From Lactobacillus taiwanensis DSM 21401 (GTDB taxonomy: Bacteria; Bacillota; Bacilli; Lactobacillales; Lactobacillaceae), in contig NZ_AYZG01000019.1 in the NCBI RefSeq assembly GCF_001436695.1, positions 1 to 39,434 on the forward strand: a stretch of 39,434 nt of DNA, written 5' to 3'. Position 1 is the stretch's first letter, and every line of letters begins with the position of its first letter. Made by a program: the position numbers and the translations under genes. Below are positions 1 to 7,976 of this stretch, one piece after another. Under the pieces are notes generated by a model. That model saw only the letters and a program-made list of their open reading frames with translations, was not told the origin of the DNA and searched no databases.

Positions 1-56
1 TTTAGTTGCTTGATTCTTTTTCAAAACTATTCATCAACAGGATTTGACAAACAGCC
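1..56. mobile_element. Partial insertion sequence end, ISL3-family-like
   Basis: The bases at 32-56, read on the minus strand, start GGCTGTTTGTC and continue AAATCCTGTTGATG. The same last 14 bases recur in inverted orientation at 39392-39405, and 20 of 25 positions match between the two ends. The element would extend leftward out of the window, so no transposase is visible. Its end lies 13 bases beyond the prfC stop codon. The family assignment comes from the GGCT terminus and remembered ISL3-type ends; a MITE derived from such an element is the alternative. Confidence 0.55.
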
Positions 57-69
57 GCTTTTTTCTATC

Positions 70-1638
70 TTATAATCTTGAAGTTAATTCAACATCAGGA
101 TACTTGTCTTTAAACCATCTTTCAGCAAATGCATTTTCAAATAAGAATAATGGCTCCCCATCCCTATCCTTAACCAATAAGTTACGGGATGATGACATTT
201 TAGGATCCAATTGATCTGGGTTAATCCAACGAGCTACACGGTTTCCTAATGTATGGAGTTCAACTTCTGAATTGTATTCATTTTTCATTCTGAAAGAAAA
301 TACTTCAAACTGCAATTGCCCAACTGCACCAAGAATATAATCATCAGTTGAATAACCACGGTAAAGTTGAATCGCACCTTCTTGAACTAATTGATTCATC
401 CCTTTATGGAATGACTTTTGTTTCATAACATTCTTAGGAGTTACACGCATAAAAATTTCAGGTGTAAATTGTGGCAAAGCCGGATAAACAATTTTTTTCT
501 TACCGGCATAAATTGAATCTCCAATTTGGAAATTACCCGTATCATACAATCCAACAATGTCACCTGCTACAGCGTCAGAAACCTGCACACGTTCACTAGA
601 CATAAACTCAGTTGCATTATTTAATCTGACTGGCTTGCCAGTTCTAGCTAAAGTTACGTCAATTCCCTTCTTAAATTCACCGCTTCCAATTCTCACAAAT
701 GCGATTCGATCACGGTGATTAGGATTCATGTTAGCTTGAATCTTAAAGACAAAACCAGAAAATTCTGGATCATCAGCTGCCAATTTTTCATTTTCATTAA
801 CAGTATGTTCTTGAGGCGCTGGCGCTAAGTTTACAAAACTATCTAAGAAAGTTTCAACACCAAAATTAGTTAAAGCAGATCCAAAGAAGACTGGAGTTTG
901 ATCTCCCTTTAAAATCTTCTCTTTATCAAAAGTATTTCCAGCTTCTTTTAATAAATCAATGTCATCTAACGTCGATTGATATAAGCTATCTTTTGCTAAA
1001 GGTTCACCTTCTGCTAATTTTCCATCTTTATCTAACGGTAAATAACGATCATCATCATCTTTTCGATAAAGCTCAACACGATTATTGTCAATATCGTACA
1101 ATCCCTTTAATTGCTTCCCCATACCAATAGGCCAATTCATGGCTACGCCTTCAATGCCTAATAAGTCTTCTAATTCAGCAATTAAATCTAAAGGTTCACG
1201 TCCGTCCCGATCTAATTTGTTCATAAAAGTAAAAATAGGGATACCGCGTTTCTTTACAACCTTAAATAGTTTTTTAGTTTGTGGTTCAATACCTTTAGCT
1301 GAATCAATAACCATTACGGCAGCATCCACAGCCATTAAAGTACGATAAGTATCTTCAGAGAAGTCCTGGTGTCCTGGTGTATCAAGGATGTTAATTCTTT
1401 TTCCTTGGTATTCAAATTGCATTACTGAACTAGTAACTGAAATACCACGTTTCTTTTCAATTGCCATCCAGTCACTAGTTGCATAATGTCCACTTTTACG
1501 TGCCTTAACAGTACCTGCACTTCTAATTACCCCACCAAAAAGAAGCATCTGTTCAGTAATTGTTGTTTTACCAGCATCTGGGTGAGAAATAATCGCAAAT
1601 GTCCGTCTTTTTTTCACTTCATCAGTTAACTTTGTCAT
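70..1638 (-). CDS. prfC: Peptide chain release factor 3 (RF3)
   Basis: RF3 is a cytoplasmic translational GTPase that removes RF1 or RF2 from the ribosome after peptide release. The 522-residue product is close to the usual length (529 in E. coli). G1 is SHPDAGKTT at residues 18-26, the switch region RGISVT is at 64-69, G3 DTPGH is at 86-90 and G4 NKLD is at 140-143, followed by the beta-barrel and RF3 C-terminal domains. The ATG overlaps the stop of the upstream CBS-domain gene by one base (TAATG), so the two are translationally coupled. No terminator is visible before the insertion-sequence end just downstream. Confidence 0.97.
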   Translation of the reverse strand: MTKLTDEVKKRRTFAIISHPDAGKTTITEQMLLFGGVIRSAGTVKARKSGHYATSDWMAIEKKRGISVTSSVMQFEYQGKRINILDTPGHQDFSEDTYRTLMAVDAAVMVIDSAKGIEPQTKKLFKVVKKRGIPIFTFMNKLDRDGREPLDLIAELEDLLGIEGVAMNWPIGMGKQLKGLYDIDNNRVELYRKDDDDRYLPLDKDGKLAEGEPLAKDSLYQSTLDDIDLLKEAGNTFDKEKILKGDQTPVFFGSALTNFGVETFLDSFVNLAPAPQEHTVNENEKLAADDPEFSGFVFKIQANMNPNHRDRIAFVRIGSGEFKKGIDVTLARTGKPVRLNNATEFMSSERVQVSDAVAGDIVGLYDTGNFQIGDSIYAGKKKIVYPALPQFTPEIFMRVTPKNVMKQKSFHKGMNQLVQEGAIQLYRGYSTDDYILGAVGQLQFEVFSFRMKNEYNSEVELHTLGNRVARWINPDQLDPKMSSSRNLLVKDRDGEPLFLFENAFAERWFKDKYPDVELTSRL

Positions 1639-2504
1639 TAATCTTTAGCTTCTTCCTTTTCTTCTTTTTTTGGAATTGTAAGTAAGAGAGTTAATAAGCG
1701 TGAGCCTTTCATTCGTCTAGTTGTTAAAGTCATTCCATTATCAAGTTTAACGCTTAGCTTTTCGCCCTTAGCTGGTATTAAGCCTAACTTTGTAATTACA
1801 TACCCAGCAACTGTATCTATGTCTTCCATTGCTAAATTAGTACCGAATTCTTCATTAAAATCAGTTAATGGCATTTTTCCGTAAATCACATATTCTCTTG
1901 GACTAATTTTTGAAAATAGGACTTCGGCCTTATCAACCTCATCATCGATATCTCCAACAATCTCTTCAATTAAATCTTCAATTGTAGCTAACCCTACAAC
2001 ACCACCATATTCATCAGTCAAAATTGCAAGTTGTCTTTGTGTTTCTTGCATTTCAACTAATAATTCACCCAATTCAATTGTTTCAGGTGCAAATAAAGGC
2101 TTAAACATTACCTGATCATAGTCTAGCTTATTAAAACCAACCTTATGAGCTTTTCGCAAAACAGTTCTAATATGAATGACGCCTACAATCTTATCTTTAT
2201 CTCCATCATAAACAGGTACTCTTGAATAAGGTTCTTTTAAGATCTTATCTAAGTTTTCTTGAAAACTATCATTAATATCGACCATGAAGGCATCAGTTCG
2301 AGGCACCATTACTTCTCGTGCCATCTTTTCTTCAAAATCTAAAATGCCTTCCATCATTGAAAATTCACGGTCACTAATTTCTTTTTGCTCATGCAATTTA
2401 TTTAAAATTTTATTTAGCTTCCGTTGACCATCAACTTCTTCTTCACCACGAAATTTAGCTCTTAACTTGCTAAATATATCCCCCGCACCGGGATCACTAC
2501 TCAT
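1638..2504 (-). CDS. CBS-pair/CorC_HlyC domain protein (hemolysin-C-like)
   Basis: The product has 288 residues. A CBS pair covers roughly residues 60-185, including [18 protein letters not shown] and an [18 protein letters not shown] segment, and a CorC_HlyC domain covers about 200-280. The N-terminal DUF21 membrane domain found in many relatives is absent, so this is the short cytosolic type related to TlyC and CorC, usually linked to magnesium or cobalt handling. The hemolysin name is historical and not supported here. I chose the ATG at 2504 because GAGAG lies 8 bases upstream; a TTG two codons earlier is also open. It is the first gene of a pair with prfC. Confidence 0.85.
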   Translation of the reverse strand: MSSDPGAGDIFSKLRAKFRGEEEVDGQRKLNKILNKLHEQKEISDREFSMMEGILDFEEKMAREVMVPRTDAFMVDINDSFQENLDKILKEPYSRVPVYDGDKDKIVGVIHIRTVLRKAHKVGFNKLDYDQVMFKPLFAPETIELGELLVEMQETQRQLAILTDEYGGVVGLATIEDLIEEIVGDIDDEVDKAEVLFSKISPREYVIYGKMPLTDFNEEFGTNLAMEDIDTVAGYVITKLGLIPAKGEKLSVKLDNGMTLTTRRMKGSRLLTLLLTIPKKEEKEEAKD

Positions 2505-2618
2505 CTTCAATTCTCTCTTTCTATTGTTGTCCTAATCTCTACTTTAATCACAATTATCGGTAATTATATCACATGCTAATCTATGATAAAATAAGGAACA
2601 AGAAATGGGGTCTTATAG

Positions 2619-3080
2619 ATGAAAAAACAAAGCATCTACTTAGTATTTACATTCTTATTATTAATTCCGTATCTATGCAGCCTAACTTTAATAGGTATTT
2701 GCTACAATGCCTTAGTTAGACACTCAAGCAATATCTTTAGAAGCTTAGTTGGTGCCTTAGTTGGTGCAATCATAATGTTTGCAATTAAGGCTACGATTCA
2801 ACGCCCACTTAATTTAGTATCTGACGAAGTACCAAATAATCTATTTAAACAAATTCTACGTTTTTATAGTATTCGTAGACGTAAACTTCTACTTATCTAT
2901 AATTTTTTAGTCGATTTTGCTCTTTGCTGGTTTGCAATGGATTTAGTAAGGGAATTTTTCTCATTATCCTTTATTATTGGAAATTCAGTTGGCATTGTAT
3001 TACTTATTATGCTAATTTCAACATGTATTGGTGCATACATCGAATATGATAATCTATCTATTGACCCAAGACAGAAGTAA
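2619..3080 (+). CDS. Small four-helix membrane protein, function unknown
   Basis: I do not recognise the family. The 153-residue product is hydrophobic, with likely membrane helices at about residues 6-30, 43-60, 90-108 and 117-140, joined by a basic, probably cytoplasmic loop (RFYSIRRRKLL, residues 81-91). The C-terminus is short and polar. GGGG about 10 bases upstream supports the ATG. It is the only rightward gene in the first 5 kb, is divergent from the CBS-domain gene, and its stop codon touches the stop of the opposing gene at 3081. No catalytic motif is visible. It is likely a real gene because it has a ribosome binding site and a matching terminator. Confidence 0.75.
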   Translation: MKKQSIYLVFTFLLLIPYLCSLTLIGICYNALVRHSSNIFRSLVGALVGAIIMFAIKATIQRPLNLVSDEVPNNLFKQILRFYSIRRRKLLLIYNFLVDFALCWFAMDLVREFFSLSFIIGNSVGIVLLIMLISTCIGAYIEYDNLSIDPRQK

Positions 3081-3578
3081 CTATTTAGAATCATCATCAG
3101 AACTGGCATCCAGATATAAAATCTGAGCCAGTTTTTTTGTTTCTAAATTCAATTTAGTTAAAACATAGGGTTTTTCACTATCACCTAAATTTTCATATAC
3201 AGTAACTCCTTCTTTGGATAATTTATCTAAAAAAGTTGGAATTACAAAGTTCAAAGGCTGACTGAAGAAAGCCATATTACTATTTGGTGTATCAATTTCC
3301 GCAATTTTTGAATTAGGTAATTCAAATTTGTTTAATCCAGAAACAGGCATTTGTTTATCATCAGCTAAAACGCCATACCAAAACATAAAGTTTTCAGGTC
3401 CAAATACTACTAAACTTGCACGCTCATTTTCATAACCATTATCTTCAACAAACTTTTTAAAAATAGGATCGTTTTCCATTTCTTGAATAGCTGCTGTATA
3501 AGTCTTATTTTCATCAATTTGGTTTGGCATAAAAACCTTACCAATAAAATTATGAGCCGAGTATTCTTCTCTTTTCAT
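3081..3578 (-). CDS. Hypothetical cytosolic protein
   Basis: I do not recognise this 165-residue protein. It has no signal peptide or membrane helix, is acidic at the C-terminus (DASSDDDSK), and has an alternating strand/helix pattern. The segment around residues 100-125 ([17 protein letters not shown]) is faintly like GyrI-type effector-binding proteins, but I would not assign that. AAGGGGAG five bases upstream supports the ATG at 3578. Its start lies 29 bases inside the preceding DUF402 gene in another frame, so the two are almost certainly cotranscribed and translationally coupled. A nucleotide-related role is only an inference from that pairing. Confidence 0.75.
   Translation of the reverse strand: MKREEYSAHNFIGKVFMPNQIDENKTYTAAIQEMENDPIFKKFVEDNGYENERASLVVFGPENFMFWYGVLADDKQMPVSGLNKFELPNSKIAEIDTPNSNMAFFSQPLNFVIPTFLDKLSKEGVTVYENLGDSEKPYVLTKLNLETKKLAQILYLDASSDDDSK
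3101..3138 (+). terminator. Rho-independent terminator inside the opposing gene
   Basis: On the plus strand AACTGGC at 3101-3107 pairs with GCCAGTT at 3127-3133, and CAGAT at 3111-3115 pairs with ATCTG at 3121-3125 around an ATAAA loop. Seven T residues run from 3132 to 3138. It terminates the membrane-protein gene ending at 3080, yet lies wholly within the 3' coding region of the leftward gene 3081-3578. Confidence 0.7.
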
Positions 3579-4140
3579 TTTCTCTCCCCTTAAAAAAACT
3601 ACGATCTAAATCAGGACGTAATTGGTTATAACGTTCATACCAAATTTGCGCAAATTTTTGGGCAAATGGTCCCTTCTTTTGATCTATCCAATCTAATAAT
3701 TCAAAACTAGCACTACGCAAAATACTATCAATCTCTTCGCCATAATGCCAACGCTTTTTGTTCATTGCATACTCATCTGCATCTAATAGCCTTTTTTCTC
3801 CATCTGAGAAGACCTTAATATCTAGGTCATAATCAATATACTTTAAGGCTTCACGATCTAAGACAAATGGACTCGCTAAATTTGCATAGTAAGCAACTCC
3901 ATTCGGTCTAAGCATTGCAATCACATTAAACCAAAGTTTTCGATGAAAATAAACAATCGCTGGTTCCCGACTAATCCATTTCCTACCATCTTCTTCGGTA
4001 ATTAAAGTGCGGTCATTAACGCCGATAATAATATTTTGCTCTGTCTTAACTACCATAGTGTCACGCCAATTTCGATGTAGCGTGCCATTATGTTTATAAC
4101 TTTGTATTGCGATATAATCGCCTTCACGAGGCATTTCCAT
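3550..4140 (-). CDS. DUF402 nucleoside tri/diphosphate phosphatase (Ntdp-like)
   Basis: The product resembles the Gram-positive DUF402 proteins typified by S. aureus SA1684 and B. subtilis YgaC, metal-dependent phosphatases acting on nucleoside tri- and diphosphates. Visible family features are WRDTMVV near the N-terminus, the [15 protein letters not shown] strand region, an acidic [10 protein letters not shown] segment and a helical C-terminus. The ATG at 4140 is preferred because GAGGAGG sits 8 bases before it, giving 196 residues; an upstream in-frame ATG at 4164 would place that ribosome binding site inside the gene. recX lies 36 bases upstream on the same strand, and the unknown gene downstream overlaps it by 29 bases. 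Confidence 0.85.
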   Translation of the reverse strand: MEMPREGDYIAIQSYKHNGTLHRNWRDTMVVKTEQNIIIGVNDRTLITEEDGRKWISREPAIVYFHRKLWFNVIAMLRPNGVAYYANLASPFVLDREALKYIDYDLDIKVFSDGEKRLLDADEYAMNKKRWHYGEEIDSILRSASFELLDWIDQKKGPFAQKFAQIWYERYNQLRPDLDRSFFKGRENEKRRILGS

Positions 4141-4176
4141 AATGTGCGCCTCCTCACTAAACATTATACCAGCAAA

Positions 4177-4992
4177 TTAATATTCATCTATTTCTTCTAG
4201 ATCCACTACTTCGCCATTTAAGAAACTATCAATTTCACCACTAGAGAAGCCATGCTGAAATAAGAAATGTCTAACTTTTTGCTTTCTCTTAAAACCATCA
4301 TCTTTCCGATATTTTTTCCAAGCTTTAGTTCCTTGCTTTTCTAGCGCTTCTAATTGCTCATCTTCATTAGTCTCAATATCCAAATGATCAATTATTAACT
4401 CCCCTAAATCTTGATCAAAACCATGATTTTGTAATTTCGTCAGCGCTTTTTTCTTAATTTCTTTATACGAAAGTTTACCTACCTGATGAATCAGTGAATG
4501 TATAAGACGAATTCCGGCATCTATCCATTCTTCCTCCTCTATTTCATATAGAGCATCTTGAATAGTATTAGCTGCAACGCCCTTTTGTTTTAATTTTCTA
4601 GTAATTCCTCTTGGACCATCTTTTCCTACTCTAAGATTATTTTTGATAAATAAACGAGCAAAATCCTCATCATTTATATAATTCAAATCCATCAAGTCCT
4701 CAACTGCGGTCTGACTTGCTTCCTGACTAATTTCATGTTTATTTAAATATTCTAAAACTTCATACACACTACGTGGCTGATAACTCAAGAAAGTCATCGC
4801 TAATTGCAAAGCTTGACTATCAGCTTCTGCTTTTTTTATTTCTTCAATATCTTCAAGACTTAATTCAGTCCCTTTTAACAAGCGTCTTTCAACCAAAGTT
4901 CTTTCATTGACACTAAAGGCATATTCATTATCAATAAAAATATTATAGCGGCCTTTGCGTTTTTGAGTACTAATTTTAGTAATAAGTGGCAT
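4177..4992 (-). CDS. recX: Regulatory protein RecX
   Basis: RecX binds RecA filaments and restrains recombination and SOS activity. At 271 residues it matches the long Firmicutes type rather than the 166-residue E. coli protein. The N-terminal part (IDNEYAFSVNERTL) precedes tandem three-helix repeats; typical signatures are MTFLSYQPRSVYEVLEYL, LNYINDEDFARLFI and GPRGITRKLKQKGV. The acidic C-terminus (EEIDEY) fits the family. GAGAGGTG five bases upstream supports the ATG. It is divergent from the RNA methyltransferase gene and leads into the DUF402 gene. Confidence 0.93.
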   Translation of the reverse strand: MPLITKISTQKRKGRYNIFIDNEYAFSVNERTLVERRLLKGTELSLEDIEEIKKAEADSQALQLAMTFLSYQPRSVYEVLEYLNKHEISQEASQTAVEDLMDLNYINDEDFARLFIKNNLRVGKDGPRGITRKLKQKGVAANTIQDALYEIEEEEWIDAGIRLIHSLIHQVGKLSYKEIKKKALTKLQNHGFDQDLGELIIDHLDIETNEDEQLEALEKQGTKAWKKYRKDDGFKRKQKVRHFLFQHGFSSGEIDSFLNGEVVDLEEIDEY

Positions 4993-5046
4993 CGTAACAC
5001 CTCTCGTAAAATTTTATTTTCTTCTATTTTATATTAAATTAAATAC

Positions 5047-5075
5047 TTGTATCACTTGAAAATAACGCTTATGCT
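5047..5075 (+). promoter_or_regulatory. Promoter candidate for rlmCD
   Basis: TTGTAT at 5047-5052 is followed after 17 bases by TATGCT at 5070-5075, about 46 bases upstream of the TTG start. Both boxes are imperfect. Confidence 0.4.
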
Positions 5076-5121
5076 TATTGTGACACTTTTTTCATGAATT
5101 AATCGAAATGAGGGCCTTATT

Positions 5122-6501
5122 TTGACAAAATTTACTAAAAATAAACAAGAAAAAGATATTATTATCACCATTAAACGCTTAGGAATTAATGGTGAAGGTA
5201 TTGGATATTATAAAAAGAAAATTATTTTTATTCCTGGAGCTTTGCCAAACGAAGTAGTTGTGGCCAAAATTATTAACAGACATCCTCACTATTTAGAAGG
5301 AGAACTAGTTAGAATTAAAGAAAAATCCCCAGATCGAATTAACTTTCCTAAGGGAGTTGATCCAACTGTTGGGGGCTTAGAACTTGCTCATCTTACTTAT
5401 CCAAAACAACTCGAATTCAAGCAACATTTAATTTTAGAATCTCTTAGAAAATATCATCCGAGAGATTATATGAAATATAAAGTTAAAAAGACTATTCCAG
5501 CACCAAATATCTGGAATTATCGCAATAAAGCTCAATATCAAATTGAATTTAATAAAGGAAAAAGTAAGCTTGGACTGTATGCTCCTAATTCACACCGTTT
5601 AATTGACTTACCGGAAATGCCCACGCAAACCAAAGAAACTCAAAAAACAGAGCGTGAAATTAAAAAGTTAATTGATAAACTTCATATTCGCATTGCTGAC
5701 TTTAGACGCCATAATGATGGTATTAAAACTGTCGTAGTTCGTCAAAGTCATGCTACCGATGAAATTCAAGTAACATTGATTACTATTGGTAAAAAGATTA
5801 AAGATCTAAAATTACTTGCTAGTCAGATTATGAAGCTTCCTAATGTAGTTTCCGTATTTCAAAATGAAACTCAATGGCAAAATCCACAAGTTTGGGGTAA
5901 TAAAACTATCAAGCTCTTTGGAAAATCACATATAACTGAAGAAATTCTCGGAAAGAAGTTTAAGCTTTCACCACGTGCCTTTTTCCAGCTCAATCCTGAA
6001 CAAACCACAAGACTTTATTCAGAAGCACTTAAATATCTAGATTTAACTCCAGATCAAACTTTAATTGATGCTTATGCTGGTGTTGGTACGTTAGGTATTT
6101 TGGCTAGTGATCAAGTAAGACAGGTCATCGGAATTGAATCTATTCCTGAAGCGGTAGTTGATGCTCAAGAAAATTGCCACTTAAATCACGTTAGAAATGC
6201 TGAGTATATTCAAGGAAATGTAGAAAAACTACTTCCTGAATTAAAAAATCAGGGTGTTCCAATTAATGCCTTAATCGTTGATCCCCCACGAACTGGATTA
6301 AGCAAAAAATTAATCAAGACATTGCTTGAAGTTCAGCCCGAAACTTTTGTTTACGTTTCTTGTAACCCAGCCACACTTACAAAAGACCTAGTCCTTTTAA
6401 GTGAAAAATATGATGTTCGTGTAATTCAACCAATTGATATGATGCCACAAACTCCACGCTGGGAAGGTGTCACTAAATTAGTTTTAAGAAAAAACAAATA
6501 A
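5122..6501 (+). CDS. rlmCD: 23S rRNA (uracil-C5) methyltransferase, RlmCD/RumA family
   Basis: This SAM-dependent enzyme makes 5-methyluridine in 23S rRNA; Gram-positive members often modify both U747 and U1939, but which site applies here cannot be read from sequence. The 459-residue product has an N-terminal TRAM domain (about 8-65), the SAM-binding motif DAYAGVGTLG from residue 316, DPPRTG from 387 and the catalytic cysteine 414 in SCNP. The start is TTG at 5122: GAGGG lies 7 bases upstream and the only nearby ATG, at 5108, runs into a stop after five codons. It stands alone and is followed by two terminators. Confidence 0.93.
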   Translation: MTKFTKNKQEKDIIITIKRLGINGEGIGYYKKKIIFIPGALPNEVVVAKIINRHPHYLEGELVRIKEKSPDRINFPKGVDPTVGGLELAHLTYPKQLEFKQHLILESLRKYHPRDYMKYKVKKTIPAPNIWNYRNKAQYQIEFNKGKSKLGLYAPNSHRLIDLPEMPTQTKETQKTEREIKKLIDKLHIRIADFRRHNDGIKTVVVRQSHATDEIQVTLITIGKKIKDLKLLASQIMKLPNVVSVFQNETQWQNPQVWGNKTIKLFGKSHITEEILGKKFKLSPRAFFQLNPEQTTRLYSEALKYLDLTPDQTLIDAYAGVGTLGILASDQVRQVIGIESIPEAVVDAQENCHLNHVRNAEYIQGNVEKLLPELKNQGVPINALIVDPPRTGLSKKLIKTLLEVQPETFVYVSCNPATLTKDLVLLSEKYDVRVIQPIDMMPQTPRWEGVTKLVLRKNK

Positions 6502-6512
6502 TTTATTTCATT

Positions 6513-6535
6513 AGCAGTCATTACGACTGCTTTTT
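6513..6535 (+). terminator. Rho-independent terminator of rlmCD
   Basis: AGCAGTC at 6513-6519 pairs with GACTGCT at 6525-6531 around a five-base loop, followed by T residues to 6535. It starts 11 bases after the stop codon. Confidence 0.8.
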
Positions 6536-6543
6536 ATCTATAT

Positions 6544-6581
6544 AAAAAAGGTTGTAGACTGTCTGATCTACAACCTTTTTT
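6544..6581 (-). terminator. Long terminator hairpin, bidirectional
   Basis: A perfect 15-base inverted repeat (6544-6558 and 6567-6581) with an eight-base loop has A residues at its left edge and T residues at its right edge, so it can work in both directions. Since rlmCD already has a terminator, this one probably serves the small leftward unit whose stop codon is at 6581-6583, or mvaS read-through. Confidence 0.75.
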
Positions 6582-6755
6582 CAAGTGGATGAGGTAAATA
6601 TACTATCTAGCGCCATAATATCAGTATCTGGGTTCAATATTATGACTTGATCAACATCACTTGTTTGCATCTGTATTGAATAACGACTATTTGATCTTAC
6701 TAAGAGAATCCTGTCTTTAAAACACTACAATCTGGAGATAAAAACTTTTATACAA
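6581..6755 (-). pseudogene. Cryptic 57-codon leftward reading frame split by a +1 shift
   Basis: Reading leftward, GGAGAGG at 6766-6772 precedes a TTG at 6753-6755. It opens a 12-codon frame (LYKSFYLQIVVF) that stops at TAA, 6717-6719. A second frame, offset by one base at the GTG TTT TAA A junction, stays open for 45 more codons to TGA at 6581-6583, immediately before the terminator. Removing one T joins them into a 57-residue, strand-rich polypeptide including RILLVRSNSRYSIQ and VIILNPDTDIMALD. I recognise no family. Options are a decayed small gene, a sequencing error in the T run, or +1 slippage of the Phe tRNA on TTT-T. The rest of the gap between rlmCD and mvaS holds nothing else that I can identify. 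Confidence 0.35.
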
Positions 6756-6781
6756 TATTATTCTACCTCTCCACACATCTT

Positions 6782-6809
6782 ATTATAACAACTATGTAAG
6801 CGAATACAA
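6782..6809 (-). promoter_or_regulatory. Promoter candidate for the cryptic small unit
   Basis: On the minus strand a perfect TATAAT lies at 6782-6787, with a weak TTGTAT -35 box at 6804-6809 (16-base spacer), just downstream of the mvaS stop. The predicted start site is only a few bases before GGAGAGG at 6766-6772. Confidence 0.4.
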
Positions 6810-6810
6810 A

Positions 6811-7974
6811 CTATTTAGCTTGATATTGACGAATATCGTCTTTAATTCCTGCAAAATAATATTTTCCACTGTCTTCATCACTAACAAGTTCAACGTCATT
6901 TTTGGGATCCTCTAAAGCTTCGGAAAAAATCCGTTCGTATTCATCGACACTTAACTTCTTTCGCTTAGCTAATAAGGCTTCGTCTCCAGCTTTATCTATT
7001 TGTTTTTCGTATCCTTCAACCACATTTGCGGAATAAAACTCAGCCATTGCACCTGATCCATAAGAAAATAGACCAGTCAAGTCTCCAGCCTTTAAATCTC
7101 CATTTTCAAGCAAACTAAGTAAACTTAAATATAATGAACCAGTGTAAATATTACCTACATTAGCATTCAATTCTTTAGCTGCAGTAAAACTATCCATTAA
7201 GCGTGCATTAGTTTCCTCATCTTCTCCTTCGATAGCAATACGATTAGCTTTTAACCCCATTTTAGTAAAAGGCAAATGATACACAATAGCTGCAAAATCC
7301 TTTGTTTCAAGGTTCTTTTGTTCCTTATAATCATTAAAAGTATGTTTAAAAAAGTCTAAATAAACTTGGGTAGAATATTTTCCATCGACTTTTGCCAATT
7401 TAGAATTATTCGGACGCCAGAAATCATTAATATCTTCACTATAAGCGCTGTGACCCTCGTTTAATTCTAAAATTCTTGGATTGCTAGAAATCAACAAACT
7501 AACGCTTCCTGCTCCTTGAGTAACTTCTCCAGCAGTCTTTAGACCGTAGCGTGCAATGTCGCTTCCAATTACAATAGCAGTTTGATCAGGATGCAGACGT
7601 ACAAAATCTTGTGCAATCATTAAGCCTGCTGTTAATCCAAAGCAAGCTTCTTTAACTTCAAATGCTCTAACACTAGGATCTAACTTTAAGGCTGACTTTA
7701 CAAATAAAGATCCCGATTTAGATTGATCAACACTACTTTCAGTACCAAAAATTAAAAGTCCAACTTTAGATTTATTAATTTTATTCAAATAACGCAATGT
7801 TGCATTAATTCCCATTGAAACTGCATCCTGCGTTGCATCAGCCACGCTCATTTTGCTTTGTCCAATCCCGATTAGAAATTTATTTGGATCTTGATTTCTT
7901 GCATGCGCCAAATCCACCATATCAACATACTTATTTGGAGTAAAATATCCAATTTGATCAATTCCAACCTTCAT
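6811..7974 (-). CDS. mvaS: Hydroxymethylglutaryl-CoA synthase
   Basis: This enzyme condenses acetyl-CoA with acetoacetyl-CoA to HMG-CoA in the mevalonate pathway. At 387 residues it has the usual bacterial length. The catalytic triad falls at Glu79 (FGTES), Cys111 (EACFGLTAG) and His233 (YHLPFTKMG), the same numbering known for enterococcal and staphylococcal enzymes. The dimer-family motif SYGSGAMAEFYS is near residue 305. It is the last gene of the thiolase-mvaA-mvaS operon, starting two bases after the mvaA stop, and the C-terminal tail is charged. Confidence 0.96.
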   Translation of the reverse strand: MKVGIDQIGYFTPNKYVDMVDLAHARNQDPNKFLIGIGQSKMSVADATQDAVSMGINATLRYLNKINKSKVGLLIFGTESSVDQSKSGSLFVKSALKLDPSVRAFEVKEACFGLTAGLMIAQDFVRLHPDQTAIVIGSDIARYGLKTAGEVTQGAGSVSLLISSNPRILELNEGHSAYSEDINDFWRPNNSKLAKVDGKYSTQVYLDFFKHTFNDYKEQKNLETKDFAAIVYHLPFTKMGLKANRIAIEGEDEETNARLMDSFTAAKELNANVGNIYTGSLYLSLLSLLENGDLKAGDLTGLFSYGSGAMAEFYSANVVEGYEKQIDKAGDEALLAKRKKLSVDEYERIFSEALEDPKNDVELVSDEDSGKYYFAGIKDDIRQYQAK

Positions 7975-7976
7975 CT

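Noticed and set aside
1638-2504. Hemolysin or virulence role for the CBS-domain protein
   Set aside because: The name is inherited from TlyC; the visible domains are CBS and CorC_HlyC, with no membrane or secretion signal.
2897-3109. Leftward open frame across the end of the small membrane-protein gene
   Set aside because: It is antisense to the membrane-protein gene and overlaps the start of the terminator; no start signals.
6544-6581. Possible CRISPR repeat or attachment site
   Set aside because: There is only one copy, and its perfect stem with flanking A and T runs is fully explained as a terminator.
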